The notes: generated from the letters alone by a model not told the origin. DNA of 64,000 bases from Rhodopseudomonas palustris (GCF_013415845.1 NZ_CP058907.1:310001-374000); one strand, 5' to 3'; numbered from the stretch's first letter, positions 42,262 through 54,618 are shown. Program-made: numbers and translations.

Positions 42262-42883
42262 GGCAGATCTCCGCCAGTTTGACGAACGCCTTGGCGCGAT
42301 GCGACAGGCCGAGGCCGAGCGGCGGCAGGCCGTGCTTCTCGATGCTGGTCATCTCGCCGAAGGTGCGGCTGTGGCCCTCGGGCAGGAACACCGGGTCATA
42401 ACCGAAGCCGGCGGTGCCGCGCGGCGGCCACACCAAGGTGCCGTCGGCGCGGGCTTCGACTTCTTCGATGTGCCCGTCCGGCCAGGCGACGCACAGTGCC
42501 GAGACGAAATGCGCGGTGCGTCGCTCCGGCGCGGTCGCGCCGCGCTCCTGCAGCAGTCGCTCGATCCGCGCCATCGCGCCAGCAAAATCCTTCGCATCCC
42601 CGGCCCAGCGGGCCGAATAGATCCCGGGAGCGCCGTCGAGTGCGTCGACCGCAAGGCCGGAATCATCAGCAAACGCAGGTAGTTGCGCGGCCTTGGCGGC
42701 GGCCTCGGCCTTGATCCGGGCATTCGCTTGGAAGCTGTCGCCGGTCTCGTCCGGTTCGGCAAGGCCGAGCTCGCCGGCGGAGATCGCCTCGATGCCGTAA
42801 GGAGCCAGCAGCTCGCGCATCTCGGCCAGCTTGCCGGGATTGTGGGTGGCGATCACGAGCTTGCCGGTGATTCGACGATGCAT
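42251..42883 (-). CDS. rdgB: XTP/dITP pyrophosphatase RdgB
   Basis: Removes non-canonical purine nucleotides (dITP, XTP) from the pool. The 210-residue Ham1-family protein has [17 protein letters not shown] near residues 10-26, [22 protein letters not shown] split near 70-91, and [19 protein letters not shown] near 153-171. Between rph and hemW on the same strand, the common rph-rdgB-hemW order. Confidence 0.95.
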   Translation of the reverse strand: MHRRITGKLVIATHNPGKLAEMRELLAPYGIEAISAGELGLAEPDETGDSFQANARIKAEAAAKAAQLPAFADDSGLAVDALDGAPGIYSARWAGDAKDFAGAMARIERLLQERGATAPERRTAHFVSALCVAWPDGHIEEVEARADGTLVWPPRGTAGFGYDPVFLPEGHSRTFGEMTSIEKHGLPPLGLGLSHRAKAFVKLAEICLAG

Positions 42884-42934
42884 GGCGATGTCAGCCTAGC
42901 TCAGCTCGCGTTGCAAAGAAGTGGCAGGAATGAC

Positions 42935-43648
42935 TCACCCAACCGCCATTTTCTGCAGGTCCACCAGCCGGGCGACGCCCTTCTGCGCCAGCGCCATCAG
43001 CTGGAGGAACTCGTCCTGCGAGAACGGAGTGCGTTCCGCGGTGCCCTGCACTTCGACCAGACGGCCGTCGCCGGTCATCACGAAGTTGGCGTCGGTCTCG
43101 GCCTCGGAATCCTCGGCGTAGTCGAGATCGAGCACCGGCGTACCGTTGTAGATCCCGCAGGAGATCGCCGCGACGTTGTCGCGAAGCACCTGGCCCTTGA
43201 TCATGTTGCGGGCCTTCATCCAGTTCAGGCAGTCCGCAAGCGCGACCCAGGCGCCGGTAATCGAGGCGGTCCGGGTGCCGCCGTCGGCCTGCAGCACGTC
43301 GCAGTCCACCGTGATCTGGCGCTCGCCGAGCGCCTCGAGATCGACGATGGTGCGCAGCGAGCGGCCGATGAGGCGCTGAATCTCGACGGTGCGGCCGTTC
43401 TGCTTGCCGGCGGAGGCTTCGCGGCGGGTGCGCTCAAGGGTGGCGCGCGGCAGCATGCCGTATTCGGCCGTCACCCAGCCGCGGCCCTGGCCCTTCAGCC
43501 ACGGCGGCAGCCGTTCTTCCAGGGTGGCGGTCACCAGCACGTGGGTGTCGCCGAACTTCACCAGGCAGGAGCCCTCGGCATATTTGACCACGCCGCGTTC
43601 CAGCGACACGGCGCGCAATTCGTCGGGCGCACGGCGGCTCGGCCGCAT
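42935..43648 (-). CDS. rph: Ribonuclease PH
   Basis: Phosphorolytic 3'-5' exoribonuclease that trims tRNA precursors. The 237-residue product has [16 protein letters not shown] near residues 26-41, [16 protein letters not shown] near 57-73, and [18 protein letters not shown] near 176-193, all diagnostic. First gene of the rph-rdgB-hemW run and divergent from hrcA across 154 bases, the conserved rph/hrcA arrangement. Confidence 0.96.
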   Translation of the reverse strand: MRPSRRAPDELRAVSLERGVVKYAEGSCLVKFGDTHVLVTATLEERLPPWLKGQGRGWVTAEYGMLPRATLERTRREASAGKQNGRTVEIQRLIGRSLRTIVDLEALGERQITVDCDVLQADGGTRTASITGAWVALADCLNWMKARNMIKGQVLRDNVAAISCGIYNGTPVLDLDYAEDSEAETDANFVMTGDGRLVEVQGTAERTPFSQDEFLQLMALAQKGVARLVDLQKMAVG

Positions 43649-43802
43649 GGGGGACCTCCATCTATTGCGGGGGGAAAATCAACGTTGCGGTGCTTTTAGG
43701 GGGCCGCAGCCGCAGCGGCAAGGGTTGCGGCCGTCAACCCTACGCTCCCCGCTTGTAACTGAGCCCAAGCGACGACAGATTAGACGGATCACGGAGGAGA
43801 AT

Positions 43803-44891
43803 TTGGCTCAGCACGACCCGATCGGCCTGATCGCGCCCAATGCCGGCCTTGCCCAGCTCAACGAGCGTTCGCGGGAGATTTTTCGTCAGATCGTCGAAAG
43901 CTACCTTGCGACCGGTGAGCCGGTGGGCTCCCGCAACATTTCTCGTTTGATTTCCGTCCCGCTGTCGCCGGCCTCGGTGCGCAACGTGATGGCCGACCTC
44001 GAACAGCTCGGCCTGATCTATGCCCCGCACACCTCGGCCGGGCGGCTGCCGACCGAACTCGGCCTGCGGTTCTTCGTCGACGCGCTGATGCAGATCGGCG
44101 ACCTGACCGAGCCGGAGCGGCAGTCGATCCAGGCGCAGCTTTCGTCAGTAGGACGTGCCCATACGGTCGAAGCCGCGCTCGGCGAGGCGCTGACGCGGCT
44201 GTCGGGGCTGACACGCGCCGCCGCGGTGGTGCTGACCGCGAAGGCCAATGTCCGGCTCAAGCACATCGAATTCGTCCGGCTGGAGCCGGAGCGTGCGCTG
44301 GTGATCCTGGTGGCCGAAGACGGCCAGGTCGAGAACCGCGTGCTGACGCTGCCGCCGGGTGTGCCGTCCTCGGCTCTGATCGAAGCGGCCAATTATCTCA
44401 ACGCCCGGATTCGCGGCCGGACGCTGGCTGAAGCCCGGCTCGAGCTCGAATCGCTGATGGTTCAGAACAAGGCGGAACTCGATCAGCTGACCCAGAAGGT
44501 GATCGCGGCGGGAATCGCCAGCTGGTCCGGCGGCGACGGCGAGGACCGCCAGTTGATCGTGCGCGGCCACGCCAATCTGCTCGAAGACCTGCATGCGCTC
44601 GACGACCTGGAGCGAGTGCGGTTGCTGTTCGACGATCTCGAGACCAAGCGCGGGGTGATCGATCTGCTCGGCCGCGCCGAGAGCGCCGACGGCGTGCGGA
44701 TCTTCATCGGTTCGGAAAACAAGCTGTTCTCGCTGTCGGGCTCGTCGACCATTATCGCGCCCTACAGCGACGGCGCCGGCCACATCGTCGGCGTGCTCGG
44801 CGTGATCGGGCCGACCCGGCTGAACTATGCGCGGGTGATCCCGATGGTCGATTACACCGCGCGGATCGTCAGCCGGATGCTCGGCGGCTGA
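43803..44891 (+). CDS. hrcA: Heat-inducible transcription repressor HrcA
   Basis: Represses groESL-type operons at CIRCE operators and is released under heat stress. The 362-residue protein has an N-terminal winged helix ([25 protein letters not shown] and [14 protein letters not shown]) and ends with the GAF-like dimer region ([20 protein letters not shown]). The start is a TTG at 43803 with GGAGGAG five bases upstream, giving LAQHDPIG; the longer frame from 43389 overlaps rph and is rejected. No CIRCE element is found in this window, so its targets lie elsewhere. Confidence 0.93.
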   Translation: MAQHDPIGLIAPNAGLAQLNERSREIFRQIVESYLATGEPVGSRNISRLISVPLSPASVRNVMADLEQLGLIYAPHTSAGRLPTELGLRFFVDALMQIGDLTEPERQSIQAQLSSVGRAHTVEAALGEALTRLSGLTRAAAVVLTAKANVRLKHIEFVRLEPERALVILVAEDGQVENRVLTLPPGVPSSALIEAANYLNARIRGRTLAEARLELESLMVQNKAELDQLTQKVIAAGIASWSGGDGEDRQLIVRGHANLLEDLHALDDLERVRLLFDDLETKRGVIDLLGRAESADGVRIFIGSENKLFSLSGSSTIIAPYSDGAGHIVGVLGVIGPTRLNYARVIPMVDYTARIVSRMLGG

Positions 44892-44981
44892 TTTCCGAAA
44901 CTTGATTTTCGCGCCGCAAACCACGATATCCCGGCCAGCTCTCCCGTAACGATCCAGACGATTTTTCAAGAAGGTAGCGTG

Positions 44982-45605
44982 ATGACCGAGACTGATGGAC
45001 AGAAGGACAACAACCAGGACACGGCGCAGGCCGCCGCCGATCCGGTCGTTTCCAAGCCGTACATCATGCCGGACGACCCGGAAGAAGGATCGAACGAGGC
45101 ACTGGTGCGCGAGGCTGCGGACGCGCGCGACAAGATGCTGCGTACGCTCGCCGAAATGGAGAACCTGCGGAAGCGGACCCAGAAGGAAGTCGCCGACGCG
45201 CGCACCTATGGGGTGACCTCGTTCGCGCGCGACGTGCTCGATATCGCCGACAATCTGCAGCGCGCGCTCGATGCGGTGCCGGCTGACGCCCGCGCCAATG
45301 CCGAGCCGGGCCTGAAGGCGTTGATCGAGGGCGTCGAGCTGACCGAGCGCTCGCTGCTCAACGCGCTCGAAAAGAACGGCGTCAAGAAGTTCGATCCGAA
45401 GGGCCAGAAGTTCGATCCGAACTTCCAGCAGGCGATGTACGAAGTGCCGGATCCGTCGGTGCCGGCAGGCACCGTCGTGCAGGTGGTTCAGGCCGGCTTC
45501 ACGATCGGCGACCGCGTGCTGCGTCCGGCGCTGGTCGGTGTCGCCAAGGGCGGCGCCAAGGCTGCGCCGAGCGATGGCGGCGGCGAGACCGGCAACCTCA
45601 ACTGA
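44982..45605 (+). CDS. grpE: Nucleotide exchange factor GrpE
   Basis: Releases ADP from DnaK during the chaperone cycle. The 207-residue product has an acidic N-terminus, a long helix ([20 protein letters not shown] to [10 protein letters not shown], about residues 40-75) for dimerization, and a C-terminal beta domain ([12 protein letters not shown], then [20 protein letters not shown]). ATG at 44982 chosen over a GTG one codon upstream. It follows hrcA by 90 bases and ends with a strong hairpin. Confidence 0.95.
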   Translation: MTETDGQKDNNQDTAQAAADPVVSKPYIMPDDPEEGSNEALVREAADARDKMLRTLAEMENLRKRTQKEVADARTYGVTSFARDVLDIADNLQRALDAVPADARANAEPGLKALIEGVELTERSLLNALEKNGVKKFDPKGQKFDPNFQQAMYEVPDPSVPAGTVVQVVQAGFTIGDRVLRPALVGVAKGGAKAAPSDGGGETGNLN

Positions 45606-45668
45606 CGCGAGCTGCGGCTTCGGCGCGAGCCGGAGCCGCGTCGCTGATCAGCCTCAGCAAGTTGAGAA

Positions 45669-45701
45669 AAACGACGCGCCGCTCGCGCGTCGTTTGTGTT
45701 T
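45669..45701. terminator. Terminator between grpE and the convergent exported-protein gene
   Basis: Eleven-bp perfect stem AAACGACGCGC/GCGCGTCGTTT with a five-base loop, followed on the plus strand by GTGTTT. The A/T pairs at both bases of the stem allow it to work in either direction. Confidence 0.82.
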
Positions 45702-45703
45702 GA

Positions 45704-46645
45704 TCAGCGTGGCTGCAGACCGTCGCGGACTTTGCGGAAGCGCGGAAACGCCGTTTCCCATTGGTCTTTCGGTGATGAGCCGATCACCCGCATCGCCACA
45801 TTGGCGCTGCCGAAGCGCAGCCACTGCACCACCGTCACCGGCGTATTGTTCTTGCCGCTGACACCCGTGACCCGGGTCTCGAATCCCGGCGCGCCGTCGA
45901 TCCGCATCGGCTCCGACATCGTGATCTTGCTCTCTCGCACACCCGGGATCGCCTCGGCCGCCTGCTGGGCGAAGCGGGCGCGATCGTCGGTCTTCTCCGG
46001 CACCGAGCCGATCAGCCCCAGCACCATGAACGGGCCGGTCTCGACCGCCTCTTCGTTGCCGTCGGTCAGCAATAGCGCGGCGCCGGGCGCCAGCGTCCGC
46101 ACCGTCTTGAAGTCGCCGAGCTCGCGGATCTTGAACGGCATCTGTGCGACCTGCTCGTCGACCGGCACCTGCTGCCGCACCGACACCGACGACAGCATCT
46201 TCTTGATTGCTTCGTCCGAGTAGGTCTTTGCCTCGGTTGCTGGCACCTGCACGGCGACGTAGCCGGAAAACAGCTTGCTGCCGGGCACGATCAGCGAGTA
46301 GCGGCGGACCTTGTCGGGACCCACCACAGCGTCTTCGGCGGTGAAATAGCCGTTGCCGGCAGCGGTCTCGATCTTCTCCGGCTTGACGTTGCCGAGCGAA
46401 CCTTCGGGAGCTGCCTTGAACGCCGCGTCGATCTGATCGAACGCGGGCCCCGGCAGCTCGGACACCAGCACTTTGACGCCCTGGTCGCCGGACTCAAAGC
46501 CCAGGAAGGCGGTGGACTGGTTCAGCCCCGGCATCGGCACGATGCCGACCCGAATGCCGCGTGGGTAAACCGCGTCGGCGGCGACCGCGTTGGTCGCGGT
46601 GGCCGACAGCAGGGCAATCGCAAACAAGCGCGCTATCTGTCTCAT
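45704..46645 (-). CDS. Conserved exported protein of unknown function
   Basis: The 313-residue product has a clear Sec signal (MRQIARLFAIALLSATATNAVAA by position, residues 1-23) with cleavage near AVAADA, then a soluble periplasmic domain with alternating strands and no motif I recognise. It lies in reverse between grpE and dnaK and thereby splits the heat-shock cluster. The start at 46645 is chosen for the signal peptide; the frame stays open to 46762. The 334 bases between it and dnaK must hold both promoters. Confidence 0.8.
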   Translation of the reverse strand: MRQIARLFAIALLSATATNAVAADAVYPRGIRVGIVPMPGLNQSTAFLGFESGDQGVKVLVSELPGPAFDQIDAAFKAAPEGSLGNVKPEKIETAAGNGYFTAEDAVVGPDKVRRYSLIVPGSKLFSGYVAVQVPATEAKTYSDEAIKKMLSSVSVRQQVPVDEQVAQMPFKIRELGDFKTVRTLAPGAALLLTDGNEEAVETGPFMVLGLIGSVPEKTDDRARFAQQAAEAIPGVRESKITMSEPMRIDGAPGFETRVTGVSGKNNTPVTVVQWLRFGSANVAMRVIGSSPKDQWETAFPRFRKVRDGLQPR

Positions 46646-46843
46646 GGCGAGTTGTCCTGGGGCTGCATTGAGGCCGTTGTTTGGTCGGGTTCGACCGGGT
46701 TTGGTGCTGCAAATCGGACGGCCGGCGACCGCGATGATGCGCTGCGTGCGCCGGCCCGGCAAGCCGCGCCGCAGCGCGCTGCGCAGGCGGTTCGTAACGA
46801 TTCGTAAAGCCCATGTTTTCGTGATCGAAACGCCGCCACGGTC

Positions 46844-46874
46844 CTTGCGGACCCGACCCCCCCTCCTATATCAG
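46844..46874 (+). promoter_or_regulatory. Possible heat-shock (RpoH-type) promoter for dnaK
   Basis: CTTG at 46844-46847 is followed, 13 bases on, by CCCTCCTATATC (46861-46872), similar to the alphaproteobacterial RpoH pattern CTTG-spacer-CYTATNT. About 105 bases upstream of the dnaK ATG. The remainder of the 334-bp gap shows no gene. Confidence 0.5.
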
Positions 46875-46979
46875 GCTCACCGCCGCCAAATCGCGAGCAA
46901 GTGAATTTTCTTAGGGGGTTTGGACCGGTGCGCCGTCAGGGCCCGTCCAACTCGCCGCAAAAAGAAGGATGTGAACACC

Positions 46980-48875
<1,896 letters not shown>

Positions 48876-48911
48876 GTCACCTCCGACGGAGACTTCGCGA
48901 CGAGGACCATG

Positions 48912-48959
48912 CCCCCATCTGACGAACGCCATCCGCGGTCATCAGGTGGGGGTTGTCTT
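48912..48959 (+). terminator. Terminator or attenuator between dnaK and dnaJ
   Basis: Arms 48912-48925 and 48939-48952 pair over 14 positions with two G-U-type mismatches (CCCCCATCTGACGA against TCATCAGGTGGGGG), followed by TTGTCTTG. It would lower dnaJ expression relative to dnaK. Confidence 0.7.
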
Positions 48960-49089
48960 GTAAGGCGTACCGATCCCGCTCCGGGACGAGGGCGCCGGCC
49001 GCGGCGGACGCTCCTTCGGAACGGCTTCACCGGCACGAAAGCTGCAAGCACCCGGAGCCCAACGGGTCGAATTCCAGCAGGTTTGACGG

Positions 49090-50229
49090 ATGTCCACTAC
49101 CAAGCGTTGCTACTACGAAACCCTCGAAGTCGAGCGCAACGCCGACGATTCGACGCTGAAAAGCGCGTTCCGCAAGCTCGCGATGAAATGGCACCCGGAC
49201 CGCAATCCGGGCGATCCGCAGTGCGAGATCAAGTTCAAAGAGATCAACGAAGCCTACGAAGTCCTCAAAGACGGCGATAAGCGCGCCGCCTACGACCGCT
49301 ACGGCCACGCCGCGTTCGAGCAGGGCGGCTTCGGTGGCGGGGCCGGGTTTGGCGCGGGCTTCGCCTCGTCGTTCTCCGACATCTTCGAAGACCTGTTCGG
49401 CATGGCGGCGCAGCGCGGCCGCGGCACCGGTCGGGAGCGCGGCGCCGACCTGCGCTACAATATGGAAATCACCCTGGAGGACGCCTTCAAGGGCAAGACC
49501 GCGCAGATCGAAATCCCGGTCTCGGTCACCTGCGAAGCCTGCTCCGGAACCGGCGCCAAGGCTGGCACCAAGCCGAAGACCTGTTCGACGTGCGGCGGCG
49601 CCGGCCGTGTCCGCCAGGCCCAGGGCTTCTTCACGCTGGAGCGCACCTGCCCGAGCTGCCAGGGCCGCGGCCAGACCATCGAAGACCCCTGCCCGTCCTG
49701 CACTGGCTCCGGCCGCGTCACCAAGGAGCGGACGCTGTCGGTCAACATTCCGCAGGGCGTCGAAGACGGCACCCGGATTCGGCTGGCTGGCGAAGGCGAA
49801 GCAGGCCTGCGCGGCGGTCCACCCGGTGACCTCTACATTTTCTTGTCGCTGGCCAACCACGCTATCTTCCAACGCGACGGCGCCGATCTGCACTGCCGCG
49901 TGCCGATCTCGATGGTGACCGCGGCGCTTGGTGGCGAATTCGAAGTGCCGACCATCGATCGCGGTAAGACCAAGGTCAAAGTACCGTCGGGTACCCAGAC
50001 CGGCCGCCGATTCCGCATCGCCGGCAAGGGCATGCCAGTGCTGCGTTCGCGGCAGGTCGGCGACATGTACGTTCAGGTGGTCGTCGAAACGCCACAGAAT
50101 CTGACCAAGAAGCAGCAGGAGCTGCTGGCAGAGTTCGAAAAGTTGTCGTCGGGTGAAACTCAGCCCGAGGCCATGGGTTTCTTCTCCAAGGTCAAAGAAT
50201 TCTTTGGCTCCCGCGCAAGCGCTCCCTGA
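49090..50229 (+). CDS. dnaJ: Chaperone DnaJ (Hsp40)
   Basis: Stimulates DnaK ATPase and delivers substrates. The 379-residue product has the J domain with HPD in [11 protein letters not shown] near residue 35, a Gly/Phe-rich linker (about 75-95), four zinc-binding CxxCxGxG repeats ([32 protein letters not shown]) and the C-terminal peptide-binding domain. Full type I layout. Same strand as dnaK, 214 bases apart with a hairpin between. Confidence 0.97.
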   Translation: MSTTKRCYYETLEVERNADDSTLKSAFRKLAMKWHPDRNPGDPQCEIKFKEINEAYEVLKDGDKRAAYDRYGHAAFEQGGFGGGAGFGAGFASSFSDIFEDLFGMAAQRGRGTGRERGADLRYNMEITLEDAFKGKTAQIEIPVSVTCEACSGTGAKAGTKPKTCSTCGGAGRVRQAQGFFTLERTCPSCQGRGQTIEDPCPSCTGSGRVTKERTLSVNIPQGVEDGTRIRLAGEGEAGLRGGPPGDLYIFLSLANHAIFQRDGADLHCRVPISMVTAALGGEFEVPTIDRGKTKVKVPSGTQTGRRFRIAGKGMPVLRSRQVGDMYVQVVVETPQNLTKKQQELLAEFEKLSSGETQPEAMGFFSKVKEFFGSRASAP

Positions 50230-50322
50230 CGGTCGTCTAACTTGACCGGCCTGGATGTGGCCTATACTTGTTGATGTAACAAAAATTTGACACTGGGCCG
50301 CGTTTCCCCGGTTGGTAGCTGA

Positions 50323-50928
50323 ATGGCTTTGCAGTCGTCCGTTCGCGCGTTCAAGAAGCCACCCCGTCCGCTTGTCGACGAGGTTCGCTTTCTGCGCTCT
50401 TGGATCGAAAAGCCGCTTCACATGGGCGCGGTAATGCCGTCGGGCAAGCTGCTTGCCCGCACCATGGCGCGCTACGTCGATATCCAATCAGATGGTCCCG
50501 TCATCGAACTCGGACCGGGTACCGGCGCGATTACCAGCGCGCTGGTTGAACACGGCGTCGATCAGAAGCGTCTGGTTCTACTCGAGTTTGATCCCGGGTT
50601 CTGCGCGCTGCTACGCGAGCGTTTTCCGCTCGCCAAGGTCGTGCAGGGCGATGCTTATCGGCTCCGTGACTCGCTGTGGGATGCGCTTGAGATCCCTGCG
50701 ACCGCGGTGGTATCCGGCTTGCCGCTGGTTACCAAACCGATGCTGACGCGGATGAAACTGATCCGCGATGCGTTCACGCTGCTCGAACCCGGCGCGCCGT
50801 TCGTGCAATTCACCTATTCGGTGGCGCCGCCGATCCCGAAATCGCTGCCCGGTGTGTCCACCGAAGGTTCCGAACGGATCTGGATGAACGTCCCGCCCGC
50901 ACGGGTCTGGGTTTACCGCAAGCGCTGA
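50323..50928 (+). CDS. pmtA: PmtA-type phospholipid N-methyltransferase
   Basis: Predicted to methylate phosphatidylethanolamine towards phosphatidylcholine with S-adenosylmethionine. The 201-residue product has the SAM motif VIELGPGTGAITSALVEHG near residues 60-78, LLEFDPGFCALLRERFP near 85-101 and SGLPLVTKP near 130-138, which place it in the Rhodobacter/Rhizobium PmtA group and not with the longer Pcs pathway. The dnaJ-pmtA neighbourhood is familiar in Bradyrhizobiaceae. Whether it does one or all three methylations cannot be read from sequence. Confidence 0.83.
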   Translation: MALQSSVRAFKKPPRPLVDEVRFLRSWIEKPLHMGAVMPSGKLLARTMARYVDIQSDGPVIELGPGTGAITSALVEHGVDQKRLVLLEFDPGFCALLRERFPLAKVVQGDAYRLRDSLWDALEIPATAVVSGLPLVTKPMLTRMKLIRDAFTLLEPGAPFVQFTYSVAPPIPKSLPGVSTEGSERIWMNVPPARVWVYRKR

Positions 50929-51029
50929 CACGCCGCCGCTCCCGACTACATCCCAATTTCCTGCCAAGCTCGCCGGAGATCATTCCCGCCTGCCCTTGAT
51001 CGCGGCGGCACGCTGGGGGATACCGGGCC

Positions 51030-51611
51030 ATGTCCGCGGTCAAGATCCTGATCATTCCCGGCTCGCTGCGCACCGGCTCGCACAATGTGCGGCTGGCGGC
51101 CACCGCTGCGCATGAATTCGCCCGGGCCGATATCGACACCACCTGGCTGTCGCTCGCCGATTATGCGCTGCCGATCTACGATGCGGACTTCGAGGCCAAA
51201 TCCGGCGTTCCGAAAAACGCCGTCGGCCTGAAGCGAATGATCGGCGCGCATCATGGCGTGCTGATCGTCAGCCCCGAATACAATTCGGCGCCGCCGCCGC
51301 TGCTGAAGAACGCGATCGACTGGGTGTCGCGGGTCGAGGATCCGCACGAGACCCAGGGCCAAGTGTTTCGCGACCGAGTCTTCGCGCTCGCCGCAGCGTC
51401 CGAAGGCAAGCTCGGCGGTGCGCGATGCCTTGCCGCGCTGCGGCTGATCCTGAGCGGCTGCCGCGCGCCCGTGATTCCCAATCAGCTCACGCTGTCGTTC
51501 GCCCACGAGGCCTATGACGACAACGACCGGCTCAAACACCCCGCCGACGCCGCAGCGCTGCAGGCAATGGTGCGGCAATTGATCGATTTCGCTCAGCAGA
51601 TGATGAGGTAA
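51030..51611 (+). CDS. NADPH-dependent FMN reductase family protein
   Basis: The 193-residue flavodoxin-fold protein has [17 protein letters not shown] near residues 7-23 (FMN phosphate loop) and [21 protein letters not shown] near 80-100, the signature of the NADPH-dependent FMN/quinone/azo reductase group. Physiological substrate unknown; chromate or quinone reduction is typical. It starts 101 bases after pmtA and ends seven bases before pyrF, so it is likely in an operon with pyrF. Confidence 0.88.
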   Translation: MSAVKILIIPGSLRTGSHNVRLAATAAHEFARADIDTTWLSLADYALPIYDADFEAKSGVPKNAVGLKRMIGAHHGVLIVSPEYNSAPPPLLKNAIDWVSRVEDPHETQGQVFRDRVFALAAASEGKLGGARCLAALRLILSGCRAPVIPNQLTLSFAHEAYDDNDRLKHPADAAALQAMVRQLIDFAQQMMR

Positions 51612-51618
51612 CGAGTTC

Positions 51619-52332
51619 ATGGCGCCAGTCGATATCCCTGACCGCGACCGGCTGATCGTCGCGCTCGATTTGCCTGATCTCCGTGTCGCCGAAGCGATGG
51701 TCGACCGGCTCGGCGACAGCGTCGGTTTCTACAAGATCGGCTATCAGCTCGCTTATGCGGGCGGCCTGCCGCTCGCCCGCGCTCTGGTCGGCGCCGGCAA
51801 GAAGGTGTTCGTCGATCTCAAGCTGCACGACATCGGCAACACCGTCGCGCGCGGCGTCGAAAGCCTGAGCCATCTCGGCGCATCCTTCCTCACCGTCCAT
51901 GCCTACCCGCAGACCATGAAGGCCGCGGTCGAGGCCCGTGGCTCCTCCAAGGTGAAGATCCTCGCTGTCACCGTGCTGACCTCTTATGACGACCGCGATC
52001 TGGCGGACGCCGGCTATCGGTTCGGCGTGCGCGACCTGGTCGAAGCGCGCGCCCGGCAGGCGCAGGCGATCGGCGTCGACGGCCTGGTCTGTTCGCCGGA
52101 GGAAGCCGCGCATCTGCGCGGCATTGTCGGCCCCGAAATGGATCTGGTGACGCCGGGCATTCGCCCCGCGGGTGCTGCGGCCGGCGATCAGAAGCGGATC
52201 ATGACGCCCGCCAAGGCGATCGCGGCCGGTGCCAGCTATCTGGTGGTCGGCCGGCCGGTACTGGACGCGCCAGATCCCAAGGCCGCTGCGGATGCGATCG
52301 TTGCCGAGATCGCTGCCGCACGCGGATCATAA
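51619..52332 (+). CDS. pyrF: Orotidine 5'-phosphate decarboxylase
   Basis: Last step of UMP synthesis. The 237-residue TIM barrel has [17 protein letters not shown] near the start, the catalytic Lys/Asp set in [14 protein letters not shown] (about residues 64-77), VVCSPEEA-like [15 protein letters not shown] near 156-170, and [17 protein letters not shown] near 178-194. Co-directional with the FMN reductase and the DUF1330 gene. Confidence 0.96.
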   Translation: MAPVDIPDRDRLIVALDLPDLRVAEAMVDRLGDSVGFYKIGYQLAYAGGLPLARALVGAGKKVFVDLKLHDIGNTVARGVESLSHLGASFLTVHAYPQTMKAAVEARGSSKVKILAVTVLTSYDDRDLADAGYRFGVRDLVEARARQAQAIGVDGLVCSPEEAAHLRGIVGPEMDLVTPGIRPAGAAAGDQKRIMTPAKAIAAGASYLVVGRPVLDAPDPKAAADAIVAEIAAARGS

Positions 52333-52357
52333 CGAACAGCAAAGGGAGAGCTTTGAG

Positions 52358-52666
52358 ATGCCGAAGGGCTATTGGGTGGGGCGGATCGACGTGCACGATC
52401 TCGACGGCTACAAGCGCGACTACGTCGCCCACAACGGCGCGGTGTTCGCCAAATACGGCGCCAAGTTTCTGACCCGCGGCGGTACTTACGAGGCCAAAGA
52501 GGGACAGGCGCGATCGCGTAACGTGGTGATCGAGTTCAAGGACTACGAGACTGCGCTAGCCTGCTACCATTCGCCGGAGTATCAGGCGCTGATCAAGGCG
52601 CGGGCGCCGTTCTCCGAAGGTGAAATGGTGGTCGTCGAGGGTTACGACGGTCCGCAGCCGTCCTGA
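52358..52666 (+). CDS. DUF1330 (dabb-like) small protein
   Basis: The 102-residue product matches DUF1330: KGYWVGRIDVHDLDGYKRDY, AKYGAKFLTRGGTYEAKEG and YHSPEYQALIKARAPFSEGEMV are characteristic of this dimeric ferredoxin-like fold. Function is not known; some relatives are near degradation enzymes. Start chosen at the ATG at 52358 with AGGGAG 13 bases upstream; the longer frame overlaps pyrF. It lies 25 bases after pyrF. Confidence 0.87.
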   Translation: MPKGYWVGRIDVHDLDGYKRDYVAHNGAVFAKYGAKFLTRGGTYEAKEGQARSRNVVIEFKDYETALACYHSPEYQALIKARAPFSEGEMVVVEGYDGPQPS

Positions 52667-52762
52667 TCTGCGAGCCAAACGCCACCGGGTCGCCGCTCGG
52701 TAAGTTGTCGGACACGGGGCCGGCGGCTATACCGCGGGCGTTCAACAAAGGATGCTGAGCCG

Positions 52763-53578
52763 ATGTCCGAGATGCGCCTGATCGTTGCCGGAGCCGGCGG
52801 CCGCATGGGCCGGGCGTTGACCCGTGCCATCAGCGAGACCGAGGGCGTGGTGCTGACCGGCGCCCTGGAGTCGCCGAATTCCGAGCTGCTCGGCAAGGAC
52901 GCCGGCACCCTCGCCGGCCTCTCGGCCAACGGCGTGCTGCTGTCGGCCGATCTGTGGTCGCTGTCGGCGAATGCCGACGGCATCGTCGATTTCACCGTGC
53001 CGCAGGCCACCATCGCCAATGTGGCGATCGCGGCGCAGCGCGGCATCGCCCACATCATTGGCACCACCGGGCTGTCGACCTCGGACAACGCAGTGATTCA
53101 GAGCGTCACCGATCGTGCCGTAGTGGTGAAGTCCGGCAATATGAGCCTCGGCGTCAACTTATTGGCGGCGATCGCCAAGCGCGTGGCGCAGTCGCTCGAC
53201 GACAGCTTCGACATCGAAATTGTCGAAATGCATCACCGCGCCAAGGTCGACGCCCCGTCCGGCACGGCACTCTTGCTCGGCGAAGCGGTGGCGGCTGGCC
53301 GCAAGATCGACCTTGCCACTCACTCTGCCCGCGGTCGCGACGGCTTCACCGGCGCCCGCAAGCCCGGCGACATCGGCTTTGCGTCGCTGCGCGGCGGCAC
53401 CGTCACCGGCGATCACACCGTGATCTTCGCCGGCGCCTCGGAGCGGATCGAACTCACCCACAAGGCCGAGGATCGGATGATCTTCGCCCATGGCGCGCTG
53501 ACGGCGGCGCGCTGGGCCAAGGGCAAGAAGCCCGGCCTGTATTCGATGGCCGACGTGCTCGGCCTCGGCGACATCTGA
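52763..53578 (+). CDS. dapB: 4-Hydroxy-tetrahydrodipicolinate reductase
   Basis: Second step of the lysine/diaminopimelate branch, using NAD(P)H. The 271-residue product has the nucleotide-binding [13 protein letters not shown] near residues 7-19, GTTGLS near 100-105, NMSLGVNLL near 126-134 and the catalytic segment [17 protein letters not shown] near 154-170. Convergent with gpmI, with an IS element inserted between them. Confidence 0.96.
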   Translation: MSEMRLIVAGAGGRMGRALTRAISETEGVVLTGALESPNSELLGKDAGTLAGLSANGVLLSADLWSLSANADGIVDFTVPQATIANVAIAAQRGIAHIIGTTGLSTSDNAVIQSVTDRAVVVKSGNMSLGVNLLAAIAKRVAQSLDDSFDIEIVEMHHRAKVDAPSGTALLLGEAVAAGRKIDLATHSARGRDGFTGARKPGDIGFASLRGGTVTGDHTVIFAGASERIELTHKAEDRMIFAHGALTAARWAKGKKPGLYSMADVLGLGDI

Positions 53579-53660
53579 CGCCTGCGTCGATTAGTTGAGC
53601 GTCATCCTGAGGGGGGCCCGTTCGGCCCGCCCTCACAGCGCTTGAGCGCTCGGTAAATCC

Positions 53661-53685
53661 TAGAGCGTTTCACGTTTTGATGGAA
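53661..53685 (+). repeat. IS630 left terminal inverted repeat
   Basis: TAGAGCGTTTCACG... paired with 54686-54710; 19 of 25 positions match. Confidence 0.85.
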
Positions 53686-54618
53686 GCGTATCCAGCGTTG
53701 CTGAAATAGTTGCTGCATTCGGCGGCGGGAATCTTGCCGACGAGGTCGCCGATATAGTCGCAAGCCGCGTCGATCGCGCGCTTCTGAGCGATGCGCATCC
53801 AGTGCTTGATCTTGGCGAAGACCTGCTCGATCGGGTTGAGGTCGGGAGAGTATGGCGGCAGGTACCAGAGCCTGGCGCCGGCTCCTCTAATCATCTGGCG
53901 AACGGCCGGAGATTTGTGGCTCCCCAGATTGTCCATGACGACGATGTCGCCGGGTTTGAGCACCGCGACGAGTTGCTGTTCGACATAGGCACGGAAGCTC
54001 TCACCGTTGATCGGGCCGTCGAACACGCAAGGTGCGGTGAGGCGGTCGCAGCGCAGGGCGCCGAGGAAGGTCAGCGTACGCCAATGGCCATGTGGCGCAA
54101 AGCTGCGCAGCCGCTCGCCCTTCGGTCCCCAGCCACAGAGTGGGGCCATGTTGGTCTTGATCCAGGTCTCGTCGAGAAAGACCAGCCGGTCAGGGTCGAG
54201 GCGGTCCTGAAAGCTGCGCCAGCGCTGTCGCCGCCACGCGACATCAGCGCGGCCCTGTTCAAGAGCGAACAGTGTTTTTTTTGAAGCTGAGCCCCTCGCG
54301 CTTCATGAAGGTCCACACCGCGTTGTGGGACACCTTCACGCCTCGCGCGGCGAGTTCGTCCTTCAGCCCGTGCAGCGTCAGATGTGGCATCTGCCTGATC
54401 CGCTCCACGATGAACGCGCGATGCGGCTCCAGTATAGCCTTGCGGTGTCCACCCATCTTGCCCGGCGCCACCGATCCCGTCTCGCGATAACGCTGGCACC
54501 ACTTCACGACGGACGACACCGCGACAGCAAACCGGGCCGCTACAGCATGACAGCTCTCGCCGGCCTCAACTGCCGCCACGGCCCGTTCACGAAGATCATT
54601 GGAAAGAGGTCGGACCAT
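53670..54618 (-). CDS. IS630 transposase, frameshifted at an A8 run
   Basis: DDE transposase in two frames. The N-terminal part (54618 to 54259, MVRPLSNDLRERAVAAVEAG) holds helix-turn-helix domains for end binding. The catalytic part continues in the +1 frame from about 54275, with FLDETW, VVMDNLGSHKS and LNPIEQVFAKIKHW supplying Asp, Asp and Glu, to the stop at 53670. The frames meet at eight A residues (complement of 54275-54282); seven would read through as FKKTLF. It may be a programmed frameshift or slippage, as often annotated in this family, or an inactivating one-base insertion. The first ATG of the second frame is at 54149. Confidence 0.85.

Noticed and set aside
43389..43802. Longer hrcA frame starting at 43389
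   Set aside because: It overlaps rph on the other strand; TTG at 43803 has a good ribosome-binding site and fits HrcA.
43649..43802. Search for a CIRCE element near hrcA, grpE and dnaK
   Set aside because: No TTAGCACTC-N9-GAGTGCTAA pattern found in these gaps.
53667..53680. parS-like half site GTTTCACGT near the IS left end
   Set aside because: Only one half matches; it belongs to the IS terminal repeat.
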